64,000 nucleotides of DNA from JBDXHU01 sp039989475 (GTDB taxonomy: Bacteria; Pseudomonadota; Gammaproteobacteria; Pseudomonadales; Halieaceae), in NCBI GenBank assembly GCA_039989475.1, contig JBDXHU010000013.1, positions 62,001 to 126,000 of the forward strand, read 5' to 3'. Positions 40,511-50,432 of this stretch are shown here, one piece after another (the stretch's first letter is position 1; the number at the start of each line of letters is the position of its first letter). The notes beneath the pieces are model-generated. The model did not search any database and was not told where the DNA came from. It saw only the letters and a list, made by a program, of their open reading frames with translations. Position numbers and translations under genes: made by a program.

Positions 40511-42000
40511 TGGCCTTGCGAGAAAATCCCGTAGCCCTGATGCCGTTGTCGAAGCTGCTGCCGCAGCAGGCAGGAGTAGAAGACATTGCCATCGGCGGCC
40601 TGCAGTTGGACAGTCGCCAGCTGCAGGCTGGTGACGCCTTTATTGCCCTGCCCGGAGACGTGCATGACGGTCGCGACTACCTGGGTGCAGCTGCAGCAGC
40701 CGGTGCCAGTGTTATTCTCGCAGAGGTCGGCGTCAGCAGCTCACAGCGTGCCAGTGCGGGCGCGGTGCCTGTTGTTGAACTGGCCGGGCTGGCGGAGCGC
40801 CTGGGTGAAATAACAGACATCTTCTTTGCAGCGCCCAGTGAGGCAATGCACCTGGTGGGTGTGACCGGCACCAACGGCAAGACCACCACGTCGCGCTTGC
40901 TCGCACAATTGCTGCGGGCACAGGGCGGACACTGCGGCGTCATCGGAACCCTTGGCGCCACCCTGGGAAATGAGGCGGCTGATGCGAGCAATACCACGCC
41001 AGACGTCATCAGCCTGCAGCGTCAGCTGGCCCAATGGCGCGACCAGAGCGTCGAGCACGCGGTGCTGGAAGTGTCTTCACACAGCCTGGTGCAGGGTCGG
41101 GTCGATGGACTGTCCTTCAACAGCGCCATATTCACCAATCTCACCCATGATCACCTCGATTACCACGGTGATATGCAAAGTTATGGGCTGGCCAAGTCGC
41201 AATTGTTCCTGACACCAGAGCTGCAAACGGCCATCATCAACCTGGACGACCCCTATGCCAAGACATTGATGGAGCTGTTGCCTGCCGGGGTCAACTTGCT
41301 GCGCTATTCGCTGCGCGATCCGACCGCTGAAGTGTCAGCAGACAGCATAGAGTTTCATCACAGTGGCCTCGAGGCGCGGTTGACCACGCCATGGGGGGAG
41401 GGACTGTTACACAGCCCCCTCGCCGGTGACTTTAATCTCTCAAACCTCATGGCAGCTATCAGTGCGGCCTGTGTGGCGGGTGTATCACTGCAGGCGGCGC
41501 TGGCGGCGGCGCCGCAATTGCATGGCGTTGCCGGCCGCATGGAATATGTTGCCAACGGGGCCGAGCTGCAACTGGTAGTGGATTACGCCCACACGCCCGA
41601 TGCGCTGGCCCAGGCACTGCGTGCGCTGCGTGCGCACACGCGTGGCCAACTGATATGTGTGTTTGGCTGCGGTGGTGACCGCGATCGTGACAAGCGTCCG
41701 CTTATGGCTGAGATCGCGACGGAGTGTGCTGACCGTGTCATCGTGACCAGCGATAATCCGCGTGGTGAAGACCCGCTCGCAATCATTGCCGACATTACAG
41801 CGGGAGCCAGCGGCCCTGTGGAAGTGGAGTCCGATAGGGCGGCGGCAATAGCGCTGGCGGTGCGTTCCGCAGCGCCGGGAGACTGTGTGCTGGTGGCCGG
41901 CAAGGGCCATGAGGGCTACCAGCAAATTGGCGACCAGAAACTTCCCTTCAGCGACGTCGCGCAATTGCGCCTGGCGCTGGCGGCGGAGGGCTCTTCGTGA
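40507..42000 (+). CDS. murE: UDP-MurNAc-L-Ala-D-Glu:meso-DAP ligase
   Basis: 497 residues; start is GTG at 40507 or ATG one codon later. ATP loop VTGTNGKTTTSRLL (~119-132), and DNPRGEDP, the motif linked to meso-diaminopimelate use, near residue 418. Adds the third stem-peptide residue in the cytoplasm. The diaminopimelate motif fits a Gram-negative host. Confidence 0.97.
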   Translation: MMALRENPVALMPLSKLLPQQAGVEDIAIGGLQLDSRQLQAGDAFIALPGDVHDGRDYLGAAAAAGASVILAEVGVSSSQRASAGAVPVVELAGLAERLGEITDIFFAAPSEAMHLVGVTGTNGKTTTSRLLAQLLRAQGGHCGVIGTLGATLGNEAADASNTTPDVISLQRQLAQWRDQSVEHAVLEVSSHSLVQGRVDGLSFNSAIFTNLTHDHLDYHGDMQSYGLAKSQLFLTPELQTAIINLDDPYAKTLMELLPAGVNLLRYSLRDPTAEVSADSIEFHHSGLEARLTTPWGEGLLHSPLAGDFNLSNLMAAISAACVAGVSLQAALAAAPQLHGVAGRMEYVANGAELQLVVDYAHTPDALAQALRALRAHTRGQLICVFGCGGDRDRDKRPLMAEIATECADRVIVTSDNPRGEDPLAIIADITAGASGPVEVESDRAAAIALAVRSAAPGDCVLVAGKGHEGYQQIGDQKLPFSDVAQLRLALAAEGSS

Positions 42001-43373
42001 TGCGCAGCTTTGCACTTTCGGAGTTGGTACAGCCGCTGCAAGCTGAGCTTGTCGGTGCGGATGTGCGCTTCGAATCAGTTACCACCGATAGTCGGGATGT
42101 CTGTGCCGGCCAGTTGTTTGTGGCCCTGCAGGGAGAGCGCTTCGATGGTCATCGCTTCCTCGCCGCGGTTGCAGCAGAAGGCGCCAGTGCGGCGCTGGTT
42201 GCAGCGACGGCGGAACTGGATGCCAGCTGTGAACTGCCTCAGTTGCAGGTGGCGGATACCAGGGCGGCCCTGGGCCGCCTGGCGTCGCTCAATCGCCAGT
42301 ATTTCGAAGGCACGCTGATGGGCATTACCGGAAGCTGTGGCAAGACCTCGGTCAAGAATATGCTGTCCGCTATTTGCAGCGGTCACGGCCCGACCCTGGC
42401 GACCCGGGGAAACTTTAACAATGAGATTGGTGTGCCGCTGACCCTGCTGCAATTGCAGCCTCAGCACCGCTATGCGGTCGTCGAGATGGGTGCTGCCAGG
42501 ACTGGCGATATTGCTTACCTGTGTGAATTAGCCAGGCCCGGTATTGCGGTGCTGCTGAACGCGTTGCCCGCGCACCTGGAAGGCTTTGGCAGTGTGGCCA
42601 ATGTGGCCCGCGCCAAGGGCGAAATTCTGAGCGGCCTGGCCGGTCGCGGCAGTGCGGTATTCCCGCACGGCAATGAGTATTCAGCGCTGTGGCGGGAATT
42701 GGCCGGCAGCGCGGACTGCCTGGATTTCGGTTTCGATGCCGGGGCCGCGGTGCGGGCGCTCAATGTCGTCACTACTGCCGAGGCTTCCTCCTTCCTGCTG
42801 CAATCACCCCTGGGTGAAGTAAGTATCGAGTTGCCGCTGCCGGGTCATCACAATATTGCCAACGCCCTGGCGGCCGCCGCCGCTGCGCTGGCTGCCGGCA
42901 TTGAGTTGCCGCAAATAGCGGCTGGCCTGGCGCGAACAGTCGCTGAGTCCGGTCGCCTCAGCGAGCGCGTCAATGCCGCTGGGGTAAGCGTCATTGATGA
43001 CAGTTACAACGCCAATCCCGCTTCCGCGCAGGCCGCCATTGAGGTGCTCGCGGTGCACCCCGGGCGTCGTGTCCTGGTATTGGGAACGATGGCGGAACTG
43101 GGTTCCGATAGCGATGCGCTGCACTGCGAGACAGGTATCTATGCCGCTGCACAGGGCATTGACGAGCTGTGGGCTGTCGGTGCTCATACCGATGAAGCGG
43201 TACGCGGCTTTGGTGACGGCGGCCGCTGGTTTGCCGACCGCGACAGCCTGTTGCGGGAGCTGACGGCTTCGCTGGGCGAGGGTGACGTGGTGCTGGTGAA
43301 AGGTTCACGCAGCGCCGGCATGGAAGCGGTGGTCGAAAGGTTAATGCTCGATCCCGAGCGTGGGGAGGACTGA
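41997..43373 (+). CDS. murF: UDP-MurNAc-tripeptide:D-Ala-D-Ala ligase
   Basis: 458 residues; GTG at 41997 overlaps the murE stop, with ATG following immediately. ATP loop ITGSCGKTSVKNML, then TRGNFNNEIGVPLTLL and DDSYNANPASAQAAI, all MurF signatures. Completes the pentapeptide. mraY follows 3 bp later. Confidence 0.97.
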   Translation: MMRSFALSELVQPLQAELVGADVRFESVTTDSRDVCAGQLFVALQGERFDGHRFLAAVAAEGASAALVAATAELDASCELPQLQVADTRAALGRLASLNRQYFEGTLMGITGSCGKTSVKNMLSAICSGHGPTLATRGNFNNEIGVPLTLLQLQPQHRYAVVEMGAARTGDIAYLCELARPGIAVLLNALPAHLEGFGSVANVARAKGEILSGLAGRGSAVFPHGNEYSALWRELAGSADCLDFGFDAGAAVRALNVVTTAEASSFLLQSPLGEVSIELPLPGHHNIANALAAAAAALAAGIELPQIAAGLARTVAESGRLSERVNAAGVSVIDDSYNANPASAQAAIEVLAVHPGRRVLVLGTMAELGSDSDALHCETGIYAAAQGIDELWAVGAHTDEAVRGFGDGGRWFADRDSLLRELTASLGEGDVVLVKGSRSAGMEAVVERLMLDPERGED

Positions 43374-43376
43374 GGT

Positions 43377-44459
43377 ATGTTGCTGTGGCTGGCTGAGTAT
43401 CTAAGTTCGCTGGAGAGTGGTTTCCAGGTATTCCAGTACCTGACCTTTCGCGGCATTCTCGGCGTCATGACCGCACTGGCCATCTCTCTGTTGGTCGGGC
43501 CTTACATGATCCGCAAATTGAATTATCACCAGATCGGGCAAGCAGTACGTGATGATGGCCCGGAGTCGCATTTGAGCAAATCCGGCACGCCGACCATGGG
43601 TGGCGCATTGATACTGGTGGCGATTGCTATCAGTACGCTGCTGTGGAGCGACTTGCGAAATCCCTACGTGTGGCTGGTGCTGTTCGTAACGCTGGTGTTC
43701 GGCGCGGTTGGTTGGGTCGATGACTGGCGCAAGGTGATGGAGAATGATCCGCGCGGCTTGCCCGCGCGCTGGAAGTATTTCTGGCAATCGCTGGCGGGTC
43801 TGGCGGTGGCATTGTATCTCTACAATGCGGTTGATACGCCCGTGGCGACCCAGCTGTTTGTGCCCTTCTTCAAAAACGTGGCCTGGGAGATGGGGCCGCT
43901 GTTCATCGTGCTCACCTACCTGGTTATTGTTGGTGCCAGTAATGCCGTTAATCTCACCGATGGTCTCGACGGACTGGCCATCTTGCCGACGGTGTTGGTG
44001 GGCTCTGCACTGGGCATCATTGCCTACCTGACCGGCCACGTCGCATTTGCTGATTACCTGCACATTCCCTACGTCGCCGGCAGCGGCGAATTGGTGGTCT
44101 TTTGTGGTGCCCTGGCAGGTGCCGGAGTCGGCTTTCTCTGGTTTAACACCTACCCGGCACAGGTGTTCATGGGTGATGTCGGTGCGCTGTCACTGGGTGC
44201 CGCCCTGGGTACGGTGGCAGTTATCACCCGCCATGAAATCGTATTTTTCATCATGAGTGGCATTTTCGTGCTGGAGACGGTGTCGGTGATTCTGCAAGTC
44301 GCTTCTTTCAAGCTGACAGGCAAGCGCATTTTTCGCATGGCGCCGATACATCATCACTTTGAATTAAAAGGTTGGCCGGAGCCGCGAGTGATTGTGCGCT
44401 TCTGGATTATTACCGTGATGCTGGTCCTGTTCGGACTGGCCACCTTGAAGTTACGTTGA
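43377..44459 (+). CDS. mraY: Phospho-MurNAc-pentapeptide translocase (lipid I synthase)
   Basis: 360 residues, about ten membrane helices. Signatures: GTPTMGGALIL, VGWVDDWRKV (catalytic Asp-Asp), NAVNLTDGLDGLA and IHHHFELKGWPEPRV. Links the UDP-MurNAc-pentapeptide to undecaprenyl phosphate. Confidence 0.98.
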   Translation: MLLWLAEYLSSLESGFQVFQYLTFRGILGVMTALAISLLVGPYMIRKLNYHQIGQAVRDDGPESHLSKSGTPTMGGALILVAIAISTLLWSDLRNPYVWLVLFVTLVFGAVGWVDDWRKVMENDPRGLPARWKYFWQSLAGLAVALYLYNAVDTPVATQLFVPFFKNVAWEMGPLFIVLTYLVIVGASNAVNLTDGLDGLAILPTVLVGSALGIIAYLTGHVAFADYLHIPYVAGSGELVVFCGALAGAGVGFLWFNTYPAQVFMGDVGALSLGAALGTVAVITRHEIVFFIMSGIFVLETVSVILQVASFKLTGKRIFRMAPIHHHFELKGWPEPRVIVRFWIITVMLVLFGLATLKLR

Positions 44460-44469
44460 GTTGAGTGGA

Positions 44470-45846
44470 ATGGGCCAAGCGGTGACACAGGACCTGATAG
44501 CAAGCTCCGATACTCCACTGATTGTGGGGCTGGGCAGTACTGGCCTGTCCTGCGTGCGCTACTTCCAGCGTCGCGGAATTCCCTGCGCTGTGGTCGATAG
44601 CCGTGCCCAGCCCCCGGGACTGGCAGAGCTGCGCAGCGAGTATCCCCAGATGGAGGTCACCCTGGGGGAAATTCCGACACAACTCTTGCAAGCCGCAGGT
44701 CGCCTGGTGGTTAGCCCGGGCATTAGCCTGGAGGAACCGGCTGTTGCTGAGGCTATTGCCGCGGGTGTGCCCGTGTGCGGTGATATCGACCTGTTCTGTG
44801 CTGAAGCCACCGCTCCGGTGGTAGGTATTACCGGTTCCAATGGCAAGTCTACTGTGACCGAGTTGTTGGGTCGCATGGTTGCTCGTTCCGGTCGACGCGT
44901 GGGTGTAGGCGGTAATCTCGGCCCACCGGCGCTGGACTTGCTCGACGCTGAGTGTGATCTCTACGTACTCGAGTTATCCAGCTTTCAGCTGGAGCGATCC
45001 TCGGACCTGGGCCTGGATGTGGCCTGTGTACTCAATGTCAGCGCCGATCATCTTGATCGGCACGGTTCCATGCAGCGCTACCATCACGCCAAGCACAAGA
45101 TTTTCAGGGCGTGCAGGGCGCTGGTCTTCAATCGCGATGACCCTCTGTCCAGGCCGCTGCAAGCCGACACTGTTAATAGCTGGAGTTTTGGGCTGGGGCC
45201 GGCCGATCTGCGCGCTTACGGTCTTGCTCAGCACCAGGGAGAGACCTGGCTATACCGTGAATTCGAACCGCTAATGCCGGCGGCCGATGTCGGCCTGGTG
45301 GGCAGGCATAACCTGGCCAACGCGCTCGCGGCACTGGCTCTGGGGGAGGTTCTCGGGCTACCAGGTCAGTCAATGCTGGACGAGTTGCGAGTCTTTGCCG
45401 GACTGCCGCATCGCTGTCAGCAGGTTGTACGCCATGGTGGCTTGCGCTTTATCAATGACTCCAAGGCCACTAACCCGGGTGCAACCCTGGCTGCATTGCG
45501 CGGCCTGGCGGGAGAAGGCGGCCTGGTGCTTATTCTCGGTGGCCAGGGCAAGGGCGCAGATTTCACCGAACTTTGTGCCGAGATTCGGTCACTGTGCAAG
45601 GCTGCGGTGTTGATCGGCGAGGATGCTGAATTGCTCGCCGCCGGCCTGGGAGAGGAGTTTCCATTCCGTCGAGCTGACGATATGCACGCTGCAGTTGCCA
45701 CTGCGATGGAGATGGCGGTTGCCGGCGACACGGTGCTGCTATCTCCCGCCTGTGCCAGTTTCGATATGTACAGCGGCTTCGGCGCGCGCGGCGAAGCGTT
45801 TATCGACAGTTGCCGACAGCTGACTGCGGAGGCCGGCAATGACTAG
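44470..45846 (+). CDS. murD: UDP-MurNAc-L-Ala:D-Glu ligase
   Basis: 458 residues from the ATG at 44470; a TTG three codons upstream is less likely. N-terminal LIVGLGSTGLSCVRYF, ATP loop ITGSNGKSTVTELLG, and FINDSKATNPGATLAAL. Adds D-Glu to the stem peptide. Overlaps ftsW by 8 bp. Confidence 0.97.
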   Translation: MGQAVTQDLIASSDTPLIVGLGSTGLSCVRYFQRRGIPCAVVDSRAQPPGLAELRSEYPQMEVTLGEIPTQLLQAAGRLVVSPGISLEEPAVAEAIAAGVPVCGDIDLFCAEATAPVVGITGSNGKSTVTELLGRMVARSGRRVGVGGNLGPPALDLLDAECDLYVLELSSFQLERSSDLGLDVACVLNVSADHLDRHGSMQRYHHAKHKIFRACRALVFNRDDPLSRPLQADTVNSWSFGLGPADLRAYGLAQHQGETWLYREFEPLMPAADVGLVGRHNLANALAALALGEVLGLPGQSMLDELRVFAGLPHRCQQVVRHGGLRFINDSKATNPGATLAALRGLAGEGGLVLILGGQGKGADFTELCAEIRSLCKAAVLIGEDAELLAAGLGEEFPFRRADDMHAAVATAMEMAVAGDTVLLSPACASFDMYSGFGARGEAFIDSCRQLTAEAGND

Positions 45847-46999
45847 CGCTGCGGCCGCTATTCGACTCCGCGAAGTCAGCCAGCCCTTGCTTGATCCGCA
45901 ATTGCTGGTGCCGGCGCTGGCCCTGATGGTCATTGGTTTTGTCGCCATCACCTCGGCATCAGTGGAGTATGCGGCCAGTAATTACGGCAACGCCATGCAC
46001 CACAGTCACCGGCACTTGATCTATATTGGCCTGGCCCTGGTGTCAGCGACCGTGGTTATGGTCGTCCCGATCAGCTTCTGGTCCGCGACCGGCTGGCTTT
46101 GGCTCTTTCTCGGTTTGGCCGCACTGGCCCTGGTGCTGATTCCCGGTATTGGCGTCAAGGTCAATGGCAGCCGGCGCTGGCTGTCACTGGGGCCGATGAC
46201 TCTGCAGGTCTCGGAGTTCGCCAAGTTGTTCCTGGTGATCTACCTGGCTGGTTACCTGGAGCGTCGCGAACACCAGGTGCGCAGTGAGTGGCAGGGGTTC
46301 ATCAAACCGATGGCGGTGGTGTTCGCGGTTACCCTGCTGTTAATGGCAGAGCCTGATTTCGGCGCCACCGTGGTAACCGTCGGGACCGCCTTCGGCATGT
46401 TATTCCTGGCCGGGGTGCGGTTGTGGCACTTCCTGTTGGTGGTGTTGGGCAGTGTGCTGGCCCTTGCGATCCTGCTGGTCAGTGAGCCTTATCGTTTGCA
46501 GCGATTGACCGCATACACCGACCCCTGGGCGGACCAATTCAACAGCGGTTACCAGCTAACACAATCCCTGATCGCCTTTGGCCGCGGTGAATGGTTCGGT
46601 GTGGGCCTGGGCAACAGCGTACAGAAGCTGTTTTATTTACCCGAGGCACACACCGACTTCGTGTTCTCAATATGGGCAGAAGAGACCGGCTTCGCTGGTG
46701 CGGTGTTGGTAATTGCACTATTCCTGGCGTTGATTTTCCGCATGTTTCGCATTGCCCGCCGACAAGTGCTGGCCGGTGACCGTTTTGGCGCCCAGCTCTG
46801 CTACGGGGTCGCGCTGATCATCGCCGCCCAGGCCTTCATCAATATAGGTGTCAGTACCGGTCTGTTGCCGACCAAGGGGCTGACCTTGCCACTGGTGAGT
46901 TACGGCGGCAGCAGTTTGATCGCTTGCAGCTGCATGATCGCACTGGTAATCCGGGTGGAACGTGAAGGCCGGCTGGGGGGTGATAAGCGTGGTCGCTGA
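45839..46999 (+). CDS. ftsW: Septal peptidoglycan glycosyltransferase FtsW (SEDS)
   Basis: 386 residues, ten predicted helices, with NGSRRWLSLGPMTLQVSEFAK, PEAHTDFVFSIWAEE and GLTLPLVSYGGSSLIA. Polymerises lipid II at the septum together with FtsI. Its end overlaps the murG start. Confidence 0.97.
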   Translation: MTSAAAAIRLREVSQPLLDPQLLVPALALMVIGFVAITSASVEYAASNYGNAMHHSHRHLIYIGLALVSATVVMVVPISFWSATGWLWLFLGLAALALVLIPGIGVKVNGSRRWLSLGPMTLQVSEFAKLFLVIYLAGYLERREHQVRSEWQGFIKPMAVVFAVTLLLMAEPDFGATVVTVGTAFGMLFLAGVRLWHFLLVVLGSVLALAILLVSEPYRLQRLTAYTDPWADQFNSGYQLTQSLIAFGRGEWFGVGLGNSVQKLFYLPEAHTDFVFSIWAEETGFAGAVLVIALFLALIFRMFRIARRQVLAGDRFGAQLCYGVALIIAAQAFINIGVSTGLLPTKGLTLPLVSYGGSSLIACSCMIALVIRVEREGRLGGDKRGR

Positions 47000-48089
47000 T
47001 AGCCGTTCGCAAAATATCGCCGTCTTCGCTGGAGGCACTGGTGGGCATGTTTATCCGGCCCTGGCAGTGGCGGCGGAGTTGGCCCGGCGCGGTTACAGCC
47101 TGCATTGGTTTGGTACTGAGCGCGGACTGGAGGCGCGGGTAGTACCTGCCGCCGGGCTGCCTCTGCATACGCTGCGTGTACAGGGTATTCGAGGCAAGGG
47201 CGCGCTGTCGCGCCTGCAGGGCCTGTTTGCCGTCTTTGGTGCTCTTTGGCAGGCACTGCGCGAGTTGCACCGTCTGCGCCCCGTTTGTGCGCTTGGCATG
47301 GGCGGGTATGTGTCCGGCCCCGCCGGCCTGGCCGCCTGGCTGTTGCGCATTCCCCTGGTGATTCATGAGCAAAACTCTGTGGCGGGTACCACCAATCGAC
47401 TCTTGCACCGTGCTGCAAGCCGGGTGCTGACCGCCTATCCGTCGGCCTTCGACGAACAGGTAACTGTCAGCCAGGTGGGGAACCCGGTGCGGGCAGACTT
47501 ACTGGCCCTGGGTGAACGCTCAGATTATGCCTTTGATGGTGTCAGGGCGCTGCAGCTACTGATAGTGGGCGGCAGCCTGGGCGCCCGCGCCATCAATGAG
47601 ATATTGCCTGCTGCGCTGGAGTTACTGCCGGCCGGCACTCGCGTCAAGCTACGCCACCAGACCGGGCCGGCCCATTGTGATGCAGTGCGCGCACTGTATG
47701 GCAGTCGTCCTGGCTGTGAAGTTGAGGTGTTGCCGTTTATAGAAGACATGGCAAGCGCTTACGAATGGGCCGACCTGGTGTTGTGCCGGGCCGGTGCGCT
47801 TACCGTGGCCGAGCTATCTATTATGGGCCGCCCCTCGGTGCTGGTGCCTCTGCCCCATGCCATCGATAACCACCAGGCCGTTAACGCACAGTGGCTGGCC
47901 GAGCAGGGCGCGGCGGTGTTGCTGGCGCAATCGGATATGACGGCCGAGGGCCTGGCGGAGCTGATCTCCGGCCTGGCCGACAGCCCGGGCCGCCTTAGTG
48001 CTATGGCACACGCGGCCCGCCTGGCGGCAATGCCGGAGGCCACTGACAAGGTGGCTGATATCTGCGAGGAGGTGCGCCGTGAGCAATGA
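46989..48089 (+). CDS. murG: Lipid II synthase (undecaprenyl-PP-MurNAc-pentapeptide GlcNAc transferase)
   Basis: 366 residues from GTG at 46989, preceded by a run of six G; other GTG codons at 46962 and 46980 are possible. GT-B fold with VFAGGTGGHVYPALAVA at the N-terminus, HEQNSVAGTTNRLL, VGGSLGARAINEILP and CRAGALTVAELS. Adds GlcNAc to lipid I. Overlaps both ftsW and murC by 11 bp. Confidence 0.96.
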   Translation: MVADSRSQNIAVFAGGTGGHVYPALAVAAELARRGYSLHWFGTERGLEARVVPAAGLPLHTLRVQGIRGKGALSRLQGLFAVFGALWQALRELHRLRPVCALGMGGYVSGPAGLAAWLLRIPLVIHEQNSVAGTTNRLLHRAASRVLTAYPSAFDEQVTVSQVGNPVRADLLALGERSDYAFDGVRALQLLIVGGSLGARAINEILPAALELLPAGTRVKLRHQTGPAHCDAVRALYGSRPGCEVEVLPFIEDMASAYEWADLVLCRAGALTVAELSIMGRPSVLVPLPHAIDNHQAVNAQWLAEQGAAVLLAQSDMTAEGLAELISGLADSPGRLSAMAHAARLAAMPEATDKVADICEEVRREQ

Positions 48090-49512
48090 TACGAGCGGCT
48101 TCACTGTGCCGGAGATGCGACGCATTCGTGGTATCCATATGATTGGTGTCGGTGGTGCCGGCATGAGTGGTATTGCCGAGGTTCTCTTGAACCTGGGTTA
48201 CCGCGTGAGTGGTTCGGATATTCGCGATAGCGCGGTAACCCAGCGCCTGCGGCAACTCGGCGTGCTGGTCGAACTCGGACATGACGGCAGCAACATCGGT
48301 GATGCCGATGTGGTGGTGACTTCCAGTGCTGTCGATGAAAGCAATCCAGAGGTGATGGCTGCCCGGGCGGCGCGCGTGCCGGTGGTGCCGCGGGCGGAGA
48401 TGCTGGCGGAGTTAATGCGCTATCGCCACGGTATTGCGGTTGCCGGTACCCACGGCAAGACCACGACTACCAGCCTGATTGCTTCAATATTCGCCGAGGC
48501 AGAGCTGGATCCAACCTTTGTCATTGGCGGGCTGCTCAACAGCGCCGGCAGTAATGCACAACTGGGCGCCAGTCGCTTCCTGATTGCCGAGGCCGATGAG
48601 AGTGACGCCTCCTTCCTGCACCTGCAGCCCATGGTTGCCGTGATCACCAATATTGAGGCGGATCACATGGACACCTACGCAGGTGACTTCAACCAGCTGC
48701 GACACACATTCATAGAGTTTCTGCACAACCTGCCATTCTACGGTGTCGCCGTACTGTGTGTTGACGACCCGGTGGTGGAGGGACTGCTTGCTTCAGTGGC
48801 CTGTACCACCCTGACTTATGGATTCTCCGAGGCAGCGGACTACCGCATTGTCTCTGTGCAGAAGCAGTCATTGACCACGGCGTTCAGGGTGGAACGTCCC
48901 AATGCGGAGCCGCTGCAGGTCGAACTCAATATGCCGGGTATTCACAATGTGCTCAACGCGACTGCGGCCATTGCAGTTGCCAGCGATGAGGGCCTGGGTG
49001 ATGCCGCGATCATCGCCGGGCTGAAGCGATTCCAGGGCGTGGAGCGGCGCTTCCAGATTCTGGGCGAGCTGGAGCTGAGTGATGGCAAGGCACTGTTAGT
49101 CGATGATTATGGGCACCATCCCACCGAGTTGCGCGCGACCATGGACGCGGCTCGACAGGCCTGGCCCGAGCGTCGCCTGGTGATGATTTTCCAGCCTCAC
49201 CGCTACAGTCGCACCCGTGACCTGTACGAAGATTTCGTCAGCGTCTTGTCGGCTGCCGACGTATTGCTGCTATTGGATGTCTATCCGGCGGGTGAAGAAG
49301 CAATTGCCGGCGCCGATGGTCGAGCGCTGAGCGGCAGTATCCGCCAACGCGGCCAGCTTGATCCGGTCTTTGTCGCCGAGCTCGACGAGGTGCCCGCCGT
49401 GTTGGCGGGATTGCTCAATGATGGCGACATTGTGCTGACCCAGGGTGCCGGTAACGTGGCGGCCCTGAGCCAGCAATTGCAGCAACTGGATTTGCGGGAG
49501 TTGCAGTCATGA
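48079..49512 (+). CDS. murC: UDP-MurNAc:L-Ala ligase
   Basis: 477 residues from GTG at 48079 inside murG, with GAGGAGG just upstream. HMIGVGGAGMSGIAEVL at the N-terminus, ATP loop VAGTHGKTTTTSLI, then EADESDASFL and VDDYGHHPTEL. Adds the first stem-peptide residue. Confidence 0.97.
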   Translation: MSNDTSGFTVPEMRRIRGIHMIGVGGAGMSGIAEVLLNLGYRVSGSDIRDSAVTQRLRQLGVLVELGHDGSNIGDADVVVTSSAVDESNPEVMAARAARVPVVPRAEMLAELMRYRHGIAVAGTHGKTTTTSLIASIFAEAELDPTFVIGGLLNSAGSNAQLGASRFLIAEADESDASFLHLQPMVAVITNIEADHMDTYAGDFNQLRHTFIEFLHNLPFYGVAVLCVDDPVVEGLLASVACTTLTYGFSEAADYRIVSVQKQSLTTAFRVERPNAEPLQVELNMPGIHNVLNATAAIAVASDEGLGDAAIIAGLKRFQGVERRFQILGELELSDGKALLVDDYGHHPTELRATMDAARQAWPERRLVMIFQPHRYSRTRDLYEDFVSVLSAADVLLLLDVYPAGEEAIAGADGRALSGSIRQRGQLDPVFVAELDEVPAVLAGLLNDGDIVLTQGAGNVAALSQQLQQLDLRELQS

Positions 49513-50432
49513 AGCTGGAGCAGCTGCGCGACATGGACATAGTGGTGTTGCTGGGCGGCGACTCGCCTGAGCGGGATGTCTCCCTGCAAAGCGGTGCCAC
49601 GGTGGAGCGGGCCCTGCTTGAACTTGGCGCCAGGCCACGACCGATTGATCCCGCAGAGCCGGGTTGGTGGCAGCATTTGCAGTCGGCGCAGTTGGTTTTC
49701 ATTGCCTTGCATGGCGAAGGTGGTGAGGGCGGTGTGGTGCAGGGCGCCCTGGAAACCATGGGCTTGCCATACACAGGTTCTGGCGTGCAGGCCTCGGCCC
49801 TGGCCATGGATAAATTGCGCAGCAAGCGATTGTGGAAAGGCATCGGATTTCCCAGTGCCGAGTTTGCTGAGCTGGATGCCAATTCTGACTGGTCCGGCGT
49901 GATTGACAGCCTGGGCGCGGTTTTCGTGAAGCCCGCCACCGGTGGTTCCAGCATCGGTACTGCCGGTGTCGACTCCGCAGACGCCCTGCAGCAAGCCTGG
50001 CAGGAGGCAGCGAAATACGGTGATCGCGTGATTGCTGAGCGCTTGATCAGTGGCCCGGAATATACCGTTGCCGTGCTCGGCGATGAGGCGCTGCCGACTA
50101 TTCGCATGGAAACTGACAATGAATTTTACGATTACGAGGCCAAGTATCTTTCGGACGCCACCCGCTATTTGTGCCCCTGCGGCCTCGATGCTGTGGATGA
50201 GGCCGAGCTGGGCCGGCTGGCACTGCAGGCCTTTCGCTCGCTCGGTTGCGCGGTATGGGGGCGGGTAGACTTTATGCGTGACGCAGACGGCAGTTTCTAC
50301 GCCCTGGAAGTCAACACTGTACCGGGCATGACCAGCCACAGCCTGGTGCCCATGGCAGCCCAGGCGCGCGGTATTGAATTACCCGAACTGGTAGGTCGCA
50401 TAGCCTGCCTCAGCCTGGAGGAACGCCGGTGA
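49509..50432 (+). CDS. ddl: D-alanine--D-alanine ligase
   Basis: 307 residues, ATP-grasp. LLGGDSPERDVSLQSG, FIALHGEGGEGGVVQG, GLPYTGSGVQASALAMDK, FVKPATGGSSIG and EVNTVPGMTSHSL match DdlB. Makes the D-Ala-D-Ala used by MurF. Overlaps murC and ftsQ by 4 bp. Confidence 0.97.
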   Translation: MKLEQLRDMDIVVLLGGDSPERDVSLQSGATVERALLELGARPRPIDPAEPGWWQHLQSAQLVFIALHGEGGEGGVVQGALETMGLPYTGSGVQASALAMDKLRSKRLWKGIGFPSAEFAELDANSDWSGVIDSLGAVFVKPATGGSSIGTAGVDSADALQQAWQEAAKYGDRVIAERLISGPEYTVAVLGDEALPTIRMETDNEFYDYEAKYLSDATRYLCPCGLDAVDEAELGRLALQAFRSLGCAVWGRVDFMRDADGSFYALEVNTVPGMTSHSLVPMAAQARGIELPELVGRIACLSLEERR